NCBI RefSeq assembly: GCF_026241095.1 | Contig: NZ_JAPFGB010000005.1 | Location: 186,001-250,000, forward strand | Source of the DNA: Saccharopolyspora sp. NFXS83 | Lineage (GTDB): Bacteria > Actinomycetota > Actinomycetes > Mycobacteriales > Pseudonocardiaceae | Direction: 5' to 3' | Length of the DNA stretch: 64,000 nt | In this document: piece after piece, positions 1 through 8,726 of the stretch | Layout of the letters: each line of letters opens with the position of its first letter | Position numbering within the stretch: the first letter of the stretch is position 1 | Translations under genes and position numbers: made by a program | Notes under the pieces: model-generated | The model's database searches: none | What the model saw: only the letters and a program-made list of their open reading frames with translations | Told to the model about the DNA's origin: nothing

Positions 1-1466
1 CCCGTGCCGATCTCGGCGGTGGAGCTGCGCACCACGGCGGCGCCGTCGGCGAGCACCGCCACCGACGCCTCGCACGGCAGCCCGAAGAACGGGAAGGACG
101 CGGTGGCGACACCGTAGCCGACGAGTTCGTCGCCCTCGCGCAGGGAACGCGGTTGCGCGGGGCGGCGGCTCCAGCCGAACAGCTCCGCGCCCCGCCGGTA
201 GCACTCGCGCAGCGCGTTGCTGGACCACGGCAGCCCGGATTCCTGGTCCGTCGCGGCGAAGTTCCGCATCCGCAGCTCGATCGGATCGATGCCGACCTGG
301 TAGGACAGCTCGTCGATGGCCGATTCCAGCGCGAAGTTGCCCTGCGCCTCCCCTGGAGCGCGCATCGAGCACGGGCCGGGGATGGTCAGGCGCACCTGCT
401 CGTCGCGGGTGGCGACGTTGGCGCACGCGTAGCGGACGGCCGTCCCGCTGGTGACGGGGTCGACGTTGTCGTCGTCCACGGCGGCCGTCTGCGTCGAGCG
501 GTGCTCGATCGCGCGCAGCGTCCCGTCCCGGTCCATGCCGATGCGCAGCCGCTGCACCGTGCCGGTGCGGTGCCCGACCCCGGTGAACATCTGCGGACGG
601 GTCAGCACCAGCCGCACCGGCAGGCCCACCTCGCGCGCCGCGAGCACGGCCAGCTGCACGTGCGGCCAGGTCCGCAGCGCCGAGCCGAAACCGCCGCCGA
701 CGAACGGCGCGAACACCGTGACGTCCGCCGCCGGCAGCTCGAACGCCGCCGCGAGGGACTCCCGCATCGCGCTGGGGCCTTGGCTGTTGCTGTGCACGGT
801 GAGCCGCGGCCCGTCCCAGACGGCGACCGCGCTGAACAGGCCCATCGGGTTGTGCGTGTTCGCGGGGGTGGTGAAGGTGGCGTCGTAGCGCACTTCGGAG
901 CGCGCCAGCGCGCCGGGCACGTCGCCGCGAGTGGTGCCGGTGCCCGCCGGAGCGCGCGGCGCCCGCGGATCGTCGATCGCCACCACCGGCGAGCGCACCT
1001 CGTAGTCCACCTCGATCAACGAGGCCGCCTCCACCGCCTGCTGCGGGGTTCGCGCGACGACCACGGCGAGGTGGTGCCCGTGGTGGTCGACGACGTCGCC
1101 CTGCAACGGCGCGGGCGGTTCGCCGGACGGCCGCTGGACCTTCGGCGCGTTCAGGTGGGTGAGCACCGCGAGCACGCCGGGCGCCGACTCGGCCCGGCTC
1201 ACCTCGATGGCGGTGATGCGCCCGGAGGCGATGGTGCTGCACGCGATGGCGGCGTGCGCCATGCCCGGTTCGGCCACGTCGTTCGGGTAGTCGGCGGTGC
1301 CGCTGACCTTGCGCCACCCGTCGACCCGGTTCAGCCCGGCGCCGACCAGCTCGGGCGCGGCGGGAGCGTGAGCGGCGGCGGTGCGGGCGGGGGCGGTCGC
1401 GGGCAGCAGTCCGGCTCCGGCGACGAGCACGCCCGCGCGCAGCGCGGAACGGCGGGAGAATTCCAT
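1..1466 (-). CDS. Molybdopterin-binding subunit of a xanthine dehydrogenase/aldehyde oxidase family enzyme (3' end outside window)
   Basis: This is the large catalytic subunit of a molybdenum hydroxylase, which would carry the Mo-cytosine dinucleotide cofactor. The ATG start at 1466 follows an AGAGAGGGA ribosome binding site. The protein opens with a twin-arginine signal (SRRSALRAG, then a hydrophobic Ala/Leu stretch), so the complex is probably exported folded by Tat. Downstream residues follow the family pattern, including a GWRKVSGTADYPNDV stretch typical of the N-terminal a/b hammerhead and, near the window edge, a DGAAVVRSSTAEIGTG stretch. About 488 codons are present and usual length is near 700, so the C-terminus and active-site Glu lie outside. 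It is the third gene of an operon with the FAD and iron-sulfur subunits. The family is clear; the substrate (aldehyde, purine or other) is unknown. Confidence 0.9.
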   Translation of the reverse strand, partial: MEFSRRSALRAGVLVAGAGLLPATAPARTAAAHAPAAPELVGAGLNRVDGWRKVSGTADYPNDVAEPGMAHAAIACSTIASGRITAIEVSRAESAPGVLAVLTHLNAPKVQRPSGEPPAPLQGDVVDHHGHHLAVVVARTPQQAVEAASLIEVDYEVRSPVVAIDDPRAPRAPAGTGTTRGDVPGALARSEVRYDATFTTPANTHNPMGLFSAVAVWDGPRLTVHSNSQGPSAMRESLAAAFELPAADVTVFAPFVGGGFGSALRTWPHVQLAVLAAREVGLPVRLVLTRPQMFTGVGHRTGTVQRLRIGMDRDGTLRAIEHRSTQTAAVDDDNVDPVTSGTAVRYACANVATRDEQVRLTIPGPCSMRAPGEAQGNFALESAIDELSYQVGIDPIELRMRNFAATDQESGLPWSSNALRECYRRGAELFGWSRRPAQPRSLREGDELVGYGVATASFPFFGLPCEASVAVLADGAAVVRSSTAEIGT

Positions 1467-1478
1467 CCGATTCCCTCT

Positions 1479-2459
1479 CTAGCTCGTCGTGTCGCGCAGC
1501 GCGCGGATCAGGGTGCGGCGCGCGAGTTCCACTTTGAACTCGGTGCCCTCCACGGTGAACGGGTCCTGGACGGCGAGTTCCGCCGCCGCCGCGAACGACT
1601 CCGCCGTGGACGGCTGGTCGAGCAGCGCCCGCTCCGCCTCGCCCGCGCGCCAGGGCACGGTGCCGACGCCGCCGAGCGCGATGCGCGCCTCCCGCACGAC
1701 GCCGTCCGCCACCCGCACGGCCACCGCGGCGGAGCTCAGCGCGAACTCGTAGGAAGCGCGATCGCGCACCTTCAGATATCCGGAGCGCACGCCGGGAGCG
1801 GGCAGCGGCACGTCCACACCGATGATCAGCTCGTCGTGACCGAGCACGTTCTCCACGTCCGGCGTCGACCCCGGGACCCGGTAGAACTCGGCGAGCGGCA
1901 CCGAGCGCGGTCCCGCCCCGCCCTGCACCCGCACCACGGCGTCCAGCGCGGTCAGCGCCACCGCCAGGTCCGAGCCGTGCACCGCGATGCAGTCCGCGCT
2001 CGCGCCGAGGATCGCGTGCATCCGCGCGCCACCGGTCACCGCGGCGCAGCCGCTGCCGGGCGCTCGCTTGTTGCAGGCCGTCACCGACGGGTCGCGGAAG
2101 TAGCGGCACCTGGTGCGCTGCAACAGGTTCCCGCCGATGGTCGCCATGTTCCGCAGCTGCGGAGACGCGCTGGCCAGCAACGCCTCGGACACCACCGGAG
2201 CCCGTTCGACGACGAGCGGGTCGGCGGCGAGCTCGGCCATGGTGGTCATCGCGCCGACGCGCAACACCTCGCCGTCCCGGCTGATCCCGCGCAGCGGCAG
2301 CCGGGTCACGTCGACGAGGGTGCGCGGGGCGAGCACCCCGTCCTTCATCAAGTCCAGCTGGGTGGTGCCGCCCGCGAGGTAGGACGCCTCCGGATCGGCG
2401 CCGACCGCGGCGACCGCTTCGGCGACGTCACCGGGGCGCAGGTACTGGAACTCACGCAT
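1479..2459 (-). CDS. FAD-binding subunit of molybdenum hydroxylase (YagS/PaoB type)
   Basis: The 326-residue protein is the middle electron-transfer subunit, moving electrons from the 2Fe-2S centres to FAD. The N-terminus (MREFQYLRP, then LAGGTTQLDLMKDGV) is the family's FAD-binding start, and the ATIGGNLLQRTRCRYFRD segment at about residues 105-125 is the second FAD loop. The Cys residues around RCRYFRD and CNKRAPGSGC match the extra iron-sulfur site reported for the E. coli PaoB branch; that is knowledge of the family applied here. Its start overlaps the preceding small-subunit gene by eight bases and the Mo-subunit gene begins 12 bases after its stop, so all three are co-translated. Confidence 0.92.
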   Translation of the reverse strand: MREFQYLRPGDVAEAVAAVGADPEASYLAGGTTQLDLMKDGVLAPRTLVDVTRLPLRGISRDGEVLRVGAMTTMAELAADPLVVERAPVVSEALLASASPQLRNMATIGGNLLQRTRCRYFRDPSVTACNKRAPGSGCAAVTGGARMHAILGASADCIAVHGSDLAVALTALDAVVRVQGGAGPRSVPLAEFYRVPGSTPDVENVLGHDELIIGVDVPLPAPGVRSGYLKVRDRASYEFALSSAAVAVRVADGVVREARIALGGVGTVPWRAGEAERALLDQPSTAESFAAAAELAVQDPFTVEGTEFKVELARRTLIRALRDTTS

Positions 2460-2934
2460 TCTCCGCGACCTCCCGGATGGCGGCCACGATGTTCGAGTAC
2501 GCGCCGCAGCGGCACAGGTTCCCGCTCATCTGCTCCCGGACCTCCTCGTCCGAACCGGTGCGCCCCTCGTCGAGCAAGCACACCGCGGACATGATCTGAC
2601 CTGGCGTGCAGTAGCCGCACTGGAAGGCGTCGTGGCGCACGAACGCCTGCTGCACCGGGTGCGGTTCGCCGTCGGCGCCGAGACCTTCGACGGTCGTGAT
2701 CTCGCGGTCGTCGCACTGCGCGGCCAGCGTCAGGCAGGACAGCCTGCGCGCCCCGTCCACCGCCACCGTGCACGCGCCGCACGCGCCCTGGTCGCAGCCC
2801 TTCTTGGTGCCGGTGAGGCCGAGTTCGTCGCGCAGCGCGTCGAGCAGCGTGACCCGCGCGTCGAGATCCAGTTCGTGGTCGGTGCCGTTGACGGTGAGCG
2901 AGACCGAAACCCGGTCGTCGGCCGTTGATGCCAT
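2452..2934 (-). CDS. 2Fe-2S iron-sulfur subunit of molybdenum hydroxylase (YagT/PaoA type)
   Basis: The 160-residue protein has the two expected iron-sulfur domains. A plant-ferredoxin-type domain carries KKGCDQGACGACTVAVDG and a C at RRLSCL, and a helical domain carries FQCGYCTPGQ and SGNLCRCGAY. All eight cysteines are visible. Unlike PaoA of E. coli it has no long Tat signal of its own; the large subunit carries one, so co-export of the assembled complex is an inference. It is the first gene of the operon, with its ATG at 2934 and its promoter probably in the gap towards 3170. Confidence 0.93.
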   Translation of the reverse strand: MASTADDRVSVSLTVNGTDHELDLDARVTLLDALRDELGLTGTKKGCDQGACGACTVAVDGARRLSCLTLAAQCDDREITTVEGLGADGEPHPVQQAFVRHDAFQCGYCTPGQIMSAVCLLDEGRTGSDEEVREQMSGNLCRCGAYSNIVAAIREVAENA

Positions 2935-3169
2935 GTGGCTCCATCCTCGTCGGTGCGATCACCGGCGGCTCCCGCACGACGGGCCGGGCCACCGCGACCG
3001 GCATTCCAGCGCGAGTCGAACACCCCGGTTCGCGGCCCAGGGCCGAAATGTCGCGACGCTCCCCCGTTATACATCGGTGATCTTCGATGACGCCAGCGCC
3101 CATTCGCGATTCGGCAACGGTTTTCCCGTTTTTCGACTCAGGCTGCGGCCCTTTCCGTCGCGCGCACCA

Positions 3170-3217
3170 GTGGCTCCCACCGTTGCGACGAGAAACGCCG
3201 CACGTGGTGGGAGCCAC
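3170..3217 (-). terminator. 12-bp perfect inverted repeat downstream of the small peptide gene
   Basis: GTGGCTCCCACC (3170-3181) pairs perfectly with GGTGGGAGCCAC (3206-3217) across a 24-base loop. On the reverse strand it lies about 100 bases after the stop of the 18-residue peptide gene and about 235 bases before the molybdenum hydroxylase operon. It fits a terminator for the peptide transcript, though no U-tract follows and an operator role is possible. Confidence 0.5.
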
Positions 3218-3313
3218 CTCGACAATGCGTATCACCTTCGGGCCGTCATGGCCGGAGTGCTCCGGGCACGTCGTGGCGCGCGCCGGAGCGGAGCCGTGGC
3301 GGACGGGTGCCGG

Positions 3314-3370
3314 TTACTTGCCCCAGCCCCAGCCGCCGCTGGAGTAGACGAAAACGCTCTTGATGCGCAT
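3314..3370 (-). CDS. Candidate 18-residue peptide ending GGWGWGK
   Basis: A reverse-strand ATG at 3370 opens an 18-codon frame, MRIKSVFVYSSGGWGWGK, ending with TAA at 3314. A purine-rich GAAGAAGGTG ribosome binding site sits six to eight bases before the ATG, which is better than many start sites in this window. The peptide has a basic N-terminus, a hydrophobic middle (VFVY) and a Ser/Gly/Trp-rich tail with a terminal Lys. I do not recognise a family. The aromatic-Gly-Lys tail recalls cores of ribosomally made, modified peptides, but no radical SAM, P450 or YcaO gene is adjacent, so that is only a suggestion. It stands alone between two reverse-strand transcription units with hairpins on both sides. 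It could also be a regulatory leader peptide. Confidence 0.5.
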   Translation of the reverse strand: MRIKSVFVYSSGGWGWGK

Positions 3371-3593
3371 GTCCGCACCTTCTTCCCAAGAACCCGGCAG
3401 GCGAAATCGCTCCGTCCACCGGTCGATCGACGATCGTTCTACGGAGTTCGCGGGGGTCGTGATCTTCGGCCCCGTACGCGCCGGGTGGTCGCCTTCAGGC
3501 CAGGCCCAGCACGATTGCCATCCACGGTAGGAGCGCGGCGAACGCGATCGAAACGGTCCTTCGACCCGCGTACGATATGTGTCGAACGCGCGG

Positions 3594-3627
3594 CCAGGGG
3601 CGTCCGCCGAACGGCGGACGCCCCTGG
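3594..3627 (-). terminator. Strong terminator hairpin of the phosphoesterase gene
   Basis: A perfect 15-bp stem (CCAGGGGCGTCCGCC at 3594-3608 with its complement at 3613-3627) closes on a GAAC tetraloop. It begins 32 bases after the phosphoesterase stop codon on the reverse strand. It has no clear U-tract, as is common in high-GC actinomycetes. Confidence 0.8.
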
Positions 3628-3658
3628 GGACGGTGAATCCGGTTACCGGATCAACGGG

Positions 3659-4597
3659 TCACTTCGTGGTGTTCAGGTCGACGTCGACGGTGAAGTCGTC
3701 CTCGCCGTCGAAGTAGTCCGAGTCGTCCTTCGACGGCGAGTAGGTGTCGACGATCATCTTGCCCGCGTCGATGTCGAACTGCAGCAGCCGCAGGTAGCCG
3801 AGCCCCCCTTCGGGGGCGCTCTGGTAGTCGGCGAGGATCTCCGGGACCTGGCGGCCGTCGCCGGTGTCCTTCACGTTGTGCGTGGCACCGTGGTTGTGCC
3901 CGCACAGCACGGCCTTCACGTTCTTGTGCGGCTTGACGATGCGGTCGAAGACGTCCTGCCCCTGCTGGTCGTAGGAACCGTCGGTGTTCAGGTACGCGTG
4001 CACGCTGATGATCACCGGGGTGTCCGGGTGCTCGGCGAGGGCCTGCTCCGCCCAGGCGAAGTCCTCCTCCTGCATGTCCCAGGTCAGCGACAGCATCATG
4101 ACCTGCTTGCCCGCGACGTCGACGAGGTCGTAGTGCTGGCGGTTGTTCTCGTAGGACTCGCCGTACACCGGGGAGTTCGCGAACCGCTGCTCGCCGAAGT
4201 AGTCGCCGTAGAGGCCCTTGACGTCGTGGTTGCCCTCGACGACGCCGTACGGGAACTTCGCGTCGTCCAGCGTCTTCATGCTGGCGTCGGCGTTCTTCCA
4301 CTGGTCCTCGTCGTCGGAGTCGTCGACGATGTCACCGGTGTGCGTCGCGTAACCGATCTTGCGCTCGGCGCCGTTGTCGACCACCCACTGCGTCTGGGCG
4401 TCGAAGTGCTCCGGGTGGCTCTCGGAGTAGTACTGGGTGTCCGGCAGCCAGGCGATCGCGGCATCGTAGGTGGCGGGGTCGGGCAGCTCGTTCGCGCGGG
4501 CCGCCGGTCCGGCGAGCGCGCTCGGCGCCGCGATCGCGGTCGCGGCGGTCAGGCTGGTGGCGGCCAGTGCGAACAGCAGGCGACGGTCAGGCTTCAC
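3659..4597 (-). CDS. Secreted metallophosphoesterase
   Basis: The GTG start at 4597 is chosen because GAGGAG lies just upstream and it begins a clean signal peptide (KPDRRLLFALAATS, hydrophobic, then Ala-rich to about residue 30); an in-frame ATG 24 codons upstream lacks both. The mature part carries the calcineurin-like metal-site motifs: LPDTQYY (in place of DxH), HTGDIVDD (GDxxD), VVEGNHDV (GNHD), SVHAYL (H) and LCGHNHGATH (GHxH). It therefore probably cleaves phosphate esters outside the cell. It is monocistronic, with a perfect terminator behind it. The substrate is unknown. Product length is 312 residues. Confidence 0.9.
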   Translation of the reverse strand: MKPDRRLLFALAATSLTAATAIAAPSALAGPAARANELPDPATYDAAIAWLPDTQYYSESHPEHFDAQTQWVVDNGAERKIGYATHTGDIVDDSDDEDQWKNADASMKTLDDAKFPYGVVEGNHDVKGLYGDYFGEQRFANSPVYGESYENNRQHYDLVDVAGKQVMMLSLTWDMQEEDFAWAEQALAEHPDTPVIISVHAYLNTDGSYDQQGQDVFDRIVKPHKNVKAVLCGHNHGATHNVKDTGDGRQVPEILADYQSAPEGGLGYLRLLQFDIDAGKMIVDTYSPSKDDSDYFDGEDDFTVDVDLNTTK

Positions 4598-5072
4598 TAC
4601 GGCTCCTCGATTCGACGTCCGACCGGCGACATCGTTTCCGCACGGCGTGGAGTCGACCCGAAACCCCACCGTCGAACCGGTGAACTGCCGTCGAACTCGG
4701 ATGAATTGCCGGATATCCGCCGTCCCACTGGCAATGCGACCGGGATCCGGGCCGCATTCGAATCGTCTCGCCGTTCGAGCCGAGCGATCAACCGCCCATC
4801 AAATTCGGTGGACGACCGAAAGGGCACACCGCCGGACCAGAAGGGCCGCGCTGACGCGGGTTCCTTGCGGGGAACCCCGCGCGACCGGTGCACTGTCGCC
4901 TGAGCTCGGTTCCTCGCCGGAACATCTGTGAGGGAAACCCCGCCGCCTCCCCGCCCCGAGCCACTTCCGCGCCGACCTCGCCGGAGACTCGGTGGTGCAC
5001 GTACGGATCCGTGCGGCGTTCAGCCGCGCGGATCCCGTCCACCACTCGCAGTTCAGGTTCGGAGGATGCGCG
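4598..5072. other. Divergent intergenic region, no gene recognised
   Basis: This gap of 475 bases lies between the phosphoesterase and the LuxR gene, which point away from each other, so both promoters must be here. No convincing reading frame, tRNA or extended inverted repeat was found. Confidence 0.5.
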
Positions 5073-5756
5073 ATGACCACACAGATGGAACGGGAAGCCC
5101 CGCCGGTCGGCGACCAGGCGGGCCGGTCCTCCCGGAAACCGGTGCGGATCGCGGTCCGCGCGGCCGACCCCATCACCCTCACCGGGTTGACCTGCACACT
5201 GATGGGCCAGCCGAAGCTGCAGGTGAGCTCGACGTCCCAGGCGGCAGAGGTGGACGTGCTGGTCTACGCCGCCGACGCCGTGACCGCCACGACGGTGGCC
5301 GGGCTCCACCGCGCCGCCACCGAGTTCGGCGTGCCCATCGTGCTCGTCACCGGGGAGTTCGACAGCTCCCAGCTGCTGAGCGCGACGGAGTGCCGCGTCG
5401 TGGCGATCATGCACCGCAACGTCGCCACCGCGGCCCGGCTGCAGGAGACCATCCTCGCCGCCGCGGACGGGGGCGCCGCCCTCCCGCCGAAGCTGCTCGG
5501 GGAGCTGCTGCGGCAGGTGCAGGCCCTGCAGCAGGACGTGCTGACACCGCGCGGCCTGAACACCTCGGGGCTCACCCCGCGCGAGATCGACGTGGTGCGG
5601 CTGATCGCCGAAGGCTGCGACACCGAGGAGATCGGCAACCGGCTGTGCTACTCGGAACGCACGGTCAAGAACATCATCTACACCATGACGAACCGGCTGC
5701 GGATGCGGAACCGCCCGCACCTCGTCGCCTACGCGGTCCGCACCGGGGTCATCTGA
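5073..5756 (+). CDS. Atypical LuxR/NarL-type regulator with degenerate receiver
   Basis: The ATG at 5073 is preceded by GGAGG at 5061-5065. The 227-residue product has a receiver-like N-terminal half (RIAVRAADPITLTGLTCTL, VDVLVYAADAV) and a C-terminal LuxR helix-turn-helix (LTPREIDVVRLIAEGCDTEEIGNRLCYSERTVKNIIYTM). The usual acidic pair and the phospho-acceptor Asp are not where expected: the strand-3 sequence reads VLVYAAD rather than a VLMD pattern. It may therefore act without phosphorylation, as known for atypical response regulators such as those of Streptomyces development; that comparison is an inference. It ends 117 bases before the convergent LuxR-ATPase gene. Targets are unknown. 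Confidence 0.85.
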   Translation: MTTQMEREAPPVGDQAGRSSRKPVRIAVRAADPITLTGLTCTLMGQPKLQVSSTSQAAEVDVLVYAADAVTATTVAGLHRAATEFGVPIVLVTGEFDSSQLLSATECRVVAIMHRNVATAARLQETILAAADGGAALPPKLLGELLRQVQALQQDVLTPRGLNTSGLTPREIDVVRLIAEGCDTEEIGNRLCYSERTVKNIIYTMTNRLRMRNRPHLVAYAVRTGVI

Positions 5757-5873
5757 CCGGCGGGCCCCGCCCCGCGCAGGGCGCCGCCGCGCGGACCGGG
5801 GGCCGCCGCGCGGACGCGTGCGCGGGATCCTCCCAGCCCAGCAGGTCGACGCCGGAGCCGCCGCGCGGGAGCC

Positions 5874-8510
5874 TCACATCGCGCCGGCACCGAAGAACTC
5901 GGCGTTGACGGTGGCGGTGGCGAACTCGGCCCGCGACCGGTAACCGGCGCGCTTGAAGCACCGGGACAGCCGCCCCTCCACGCTCTTCTCAGTGCCCGCC
6001 AGCACTGCCGCCAGCTGCTGGTTGCTCAGCCCTTCCGCGACCATCCGGGCCAGCAATCGTTCGTTCTCCTCGACCGTCGCCGCCTGTCCCTGCACCCCGA
6101 GTTCCCGCGCGGGCAGCAGCGCGCGCATCCGGGCGCGCGGGACGAGCGCGTCGAGCTCACCGAAGATCCGGTACGCCGCGCTCGCCGATTCCCGGTCCGC
6201 CAAGCCGTGTTCCGCGACGGCGAGCACCGTGCCGGCGTAGCCGAACGGGTCGCCGAGGTTAGCGGCGGTCGTGATCGCCGCGGTGGCCGCGGCCGGATCG
6301 GCGTCGGCGACGGCCCGCGCCAGCTCCCGCTCCCGGCGCGCGGACTCCGTCACCGGCTCGTCGTCACCGGCCCGGTCGGCGCAGCGCGACGCGGTGGACG
6401 GGCTGCCGTGGTGCGCTTCCCAGCAGGCCAACCGGCGCCACACCGGCGCGGTGGCGCCGAAGACACCGACGTCAGCGGCACGTCGCAACGCCTCCTCCAG
6501 CAAGCCCCGGGCCCGCTCGGGCTCACCGAGCAGCCCGGCGAGGTCGGCCTCGGCGAGCAGCAGCAGGTGCGGCATCGGCGCGTTCCTGGAACGCGCTTCG
6601 GCGAGCACCGCGCCGGCGCGGCTCAACCGGCCGCGGGCGCTGAGCATCGTGGCCATGTCCCGGTACAGCACCGTCAGGCCGGGCACCGCGCCGTGCACCG
6701 GTTCCGCGGCGAGCGTGGCGCGGCACCGGTCCAGCGCCTCGTCCCAGTTCCCGGCCCGCGCCGACTCGATCGCCCGCCGAGGCTCGCTCGTCGCGGGCGT
6801 CCCGTGCGCTCCGGTGTGCAAGGTGAGCGCGTCCAGCAGCAGCTCGGCGACCTCGCCGTCGGGCCGGGGCGGTTCCCCGCCCGCGCGGCCGAGCAGCGCC
6901 CCGGCCACCCCGCGCAGCACACGTCCTAAATGGACGGTCGTGGTGTCGCGCTCCCACGCCGGAGCGTTCCGGCTGAGCAGGTCGTGCGCGTCGGCCCAGC
7001 GGTCGAGCAGGCACAGCGCGGCGGCGCGCACGACGATCCCGGCCGTGCCGTCGTCGGCCAGGTCGCGCAGCGCGGCCAGCTCCCCTGCGCCCGCCAGACC
7101 CAGACCCCGGATGATCCGCAGCTCCTGCGCGGACGCGGCGGGCAGCGCCCCGGGTTCGGCGCCCAGCGCCGCGTCCGCGAGTTCGACGGCGCGGCGGAAA
7201 CGCCGATGGCGTGCGCAGATCACCGCGCGGCGGTGCAGGAGCACCGCACCCGCCACCGGGTCCGCGCACAGCTTCACCGCGGCCCGCGACCACCGCTCGG
7301 CGCGGTCCCCGTCGACGGCGGCGACCTCGTCGACCCGGCGCCGCAACTCGGCGACGGCGCGGTCCCGGTCGACGAGGTTGCCCGCTTCCGCCATCCGGTC
7401 GGCGAGGTAGTGCTCGTCCGGCGCGGTGGCGGCGCCCTCGATCAGCGCGGTGACCGCGAGCTGCGCGATGCGGCGGCGTTCGAACAACCCGAGCCGCCCG
7501 GTCAGCACCGCCGCCAGCATCGGAACGCGGAATCGGAGCCCGCCGCGCGGATCCGGCAGCAGCACTCCGCGCGCGCACCAGTCCCGCAGCAGCAGCCGGA
7601 CCTGCCCCTCGCCGCGCCCGAGGCTGCGCGCGATCAGCGCCGGTGCCGCCTCCCCCAACGGGTGCAGCACGGCCAGCGCCCGCAACACCTCCGGCGCGGC
7701 CCCGTCCGCATCGGCGCCACCACCCGGCAGCGCGGGCGCGGGCTCACCACCCGGCCGCACCGGGAACCGGTCGCTCACCAGGTGCGCGTGCTGGTCGACC
7801 ACGCGCAGCACGCCGCCGCGCAGGTAGCCGTCCACGGCGGCGTGCACCAGGGCGGGCGTACCGCGGCACCGGTCGCGCAGCGATTCGGCCAGTCCCCGGG
7901 CGGGTTTCGCGCCCAACCGGTCCACGAGGATCCCCCGCACCGCGGCGACCGGCAGCGGGCGCAACCGCTCCACCCGCGCCAGCCCGGCGGCGAGCAGCTC
8001 CGCCAGCGGAGCGGAGATGTCCGCCGGGGTGCGCACCGCGCAGACGAAGGTGATCGGAACGCGCGCCAGCCCCCGCACCGCCCCCAGCAGCCTGCTGGTC
8101 GAGCGGGCGTCGAGCCGCTGCACGTCGTCGAGGAAGACGACCGCGCGGGTCCGCTTGCCGGACAGCACGCGCTGCAAGGTCGCCCACGGCGATTCGCCGG
8201 GCTCCGGTTCGGCACCGAGCGCGCCAGGGATGCCGCCCGCGACCTCCCGCACGTCCAGTCCCGCGAACACGACCGGAACATCCACAGTGGACATCCCGAG
8301 TTCCTCGGCGCGGGCGCGCGCCTGGGCGAGCACGGCGCTGCGCCCGATCCCGGCGGGCCCGGTGATCAGGACCAGCGGCACCGCGTCGGACCCGGCGCAG
8401 GACTCGACGATCCGGGCGACGACCTCGGCCCGGCCGTGGATCCTGCCGTCCGCGCCCGCGGGCAGGGGCGGCTCCGGACGGCACGCGGACAGCGATCGAG
8501 GACTGCTCAT
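5874..8510 (-). CDS. Large ATP-binding LuxR-family (LAL) transcriptional regulator
   Basis: The 878-residue product has an N-terminal AAA/STAND-type ATPase, a long helical repeat region and a C-terminal LuxR helix-turn-helix (EGLSNQQLAAVLAGTEKSVEGRLSRCFKRAGYRSRAEF near residues 820-860). Walker A reads GPAGIGRSA at about residues 51-59, with Arg where Lys is normal; Walker B is VVFLDDVQRLD. ATG 8510, with GGGGG just upstream, is preferred to a GTG 15 codons earlier. LAL proteins usually act as ligand-sensing activators of secondary metabolism or sugar use. It is divergent from a second, smaller LuxR-ATPase with the same Walker substitution, so the pair may regulate each other. No target cluster is visible next to it. 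Confidence 0.87.
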   Translation of the reverse strand: MSSPRSLSACRPEPPLPAGADGRIHGRAEVVARIVESCAGSDAVPLVLITGPAGIGRSAVLAQARARAEELGMSTVDVPVVFAGLDVREVAGGIPGALGAEPEPGESPWATLQRVLSGKRTRAVVFLDDVQRLDARSTSRLLGAVRGLARVPITFVCAVRTPADISAPLAELLAAGLARVERLRPLPVAAVRGILVDRLGAKPARGLAESLRDRCRGTPALVHAAVDGYLRGGVLRVVDQHAHLVSDRFPVRPGGEPAPALPGGGADADGAAPEVLRALAVLHPLGEAAPALIARSLGRGEGQVRLLLRDWCARGVLLPDPRGGLRFRVPMLAAVLTGRLGLFERRRIAQLAVTALIEGAATAPDEHYLADRMAEAGNLVDRDRAVAELRRRVDEVAAVDGDRAERWSRAAVKLCADPVAGAVLLHRRAVICARHRRFRRAVELADAALGAEPGALPAASAQELRIIRGLGLAGAGELAALRDLADDGTAGIVVRAAALCLLDRWADAHDLLSRNAPAWERDTTTVHLGRVLRGVAGALLGRAGGEPPRPDGEVAELLLDALTLHTGAHGTPATSEPRRAIESARAGNWDEALDRCRATLAAEPVHGAVPGLTVLYRDMATMLSARGRLSRAGAVLAEARSRNAPMPHLLLLAEADLAGLLGEPERARGLLEEALRRAADVGVFGATAPVWRRLACWEAHHGSPSTASRCADRAGDDEPVTESARRERELARAVADADPAAATAAITTAANLGDPFGYAGTVLAVAEHGLADRESASAAYRIFGELDALVPRARMRALLPARELGVQGQAATVEENERLLARMVAEGLSNQQLAAVLAGTEKSVEGRLSRCFKRAGYRSRAEFATATVNAEFFGAGAM

Positions 8511-8579
8511 GCCCCCATTATCGCGGACGATCCCCGTCGCACTCCCGGTTTTCACGGGTAGTTCGCTTCTCGATCCATG

Positions 8580-8640
8580 AACGCCACCACCAGGGATTAT
8601 GCGATTGATTACGCAAATCTTAAATCATCCGTTCGGCATT
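8580..8640. promoter_or_regulatory. AT-rich divergent promoter of the two LuxR-ATPase genes
   Basis: This stretch is clearly richer in A+T than its surroundings (GATTATGCGATTGATTACG, then AAATCTTAAATC). It contains an inverted half-site pair, TGCG at 8600-8603 and CGCA at 8612-8615, eight bases apart. It lies between the two divergent regulator genes, so it probably holds their promoters. No experimental start site is known. Confidence 0.45.
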
Positions 8641-8726
8641 CTTTCCGGTCCGCACCATGCCCCCGATCGGTGCTAGACAGAAGATCAACGGCTGGTCATC
8701 GGGGGATGCGACGCGAGGGAGCGGAC

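Noticed and set aside
153-2594. A forward frame of more than 800 codons opposite the molybdenum hydroxylase genes
   Set aside because: It is Arg/Ala/Gly/His-rich, has no family resemblance and is antisense to three well-recognised genes; such frames are usual in high-GC DNA.
3087-3347. An 86-codon forward frame between the hydroxylase and phosphoesterase genes
   Set aside because: No ribosome binding site, no recognisable motif, and it overlaps the hairpin and the better-supported 18-residue peptide gene on the other strand.
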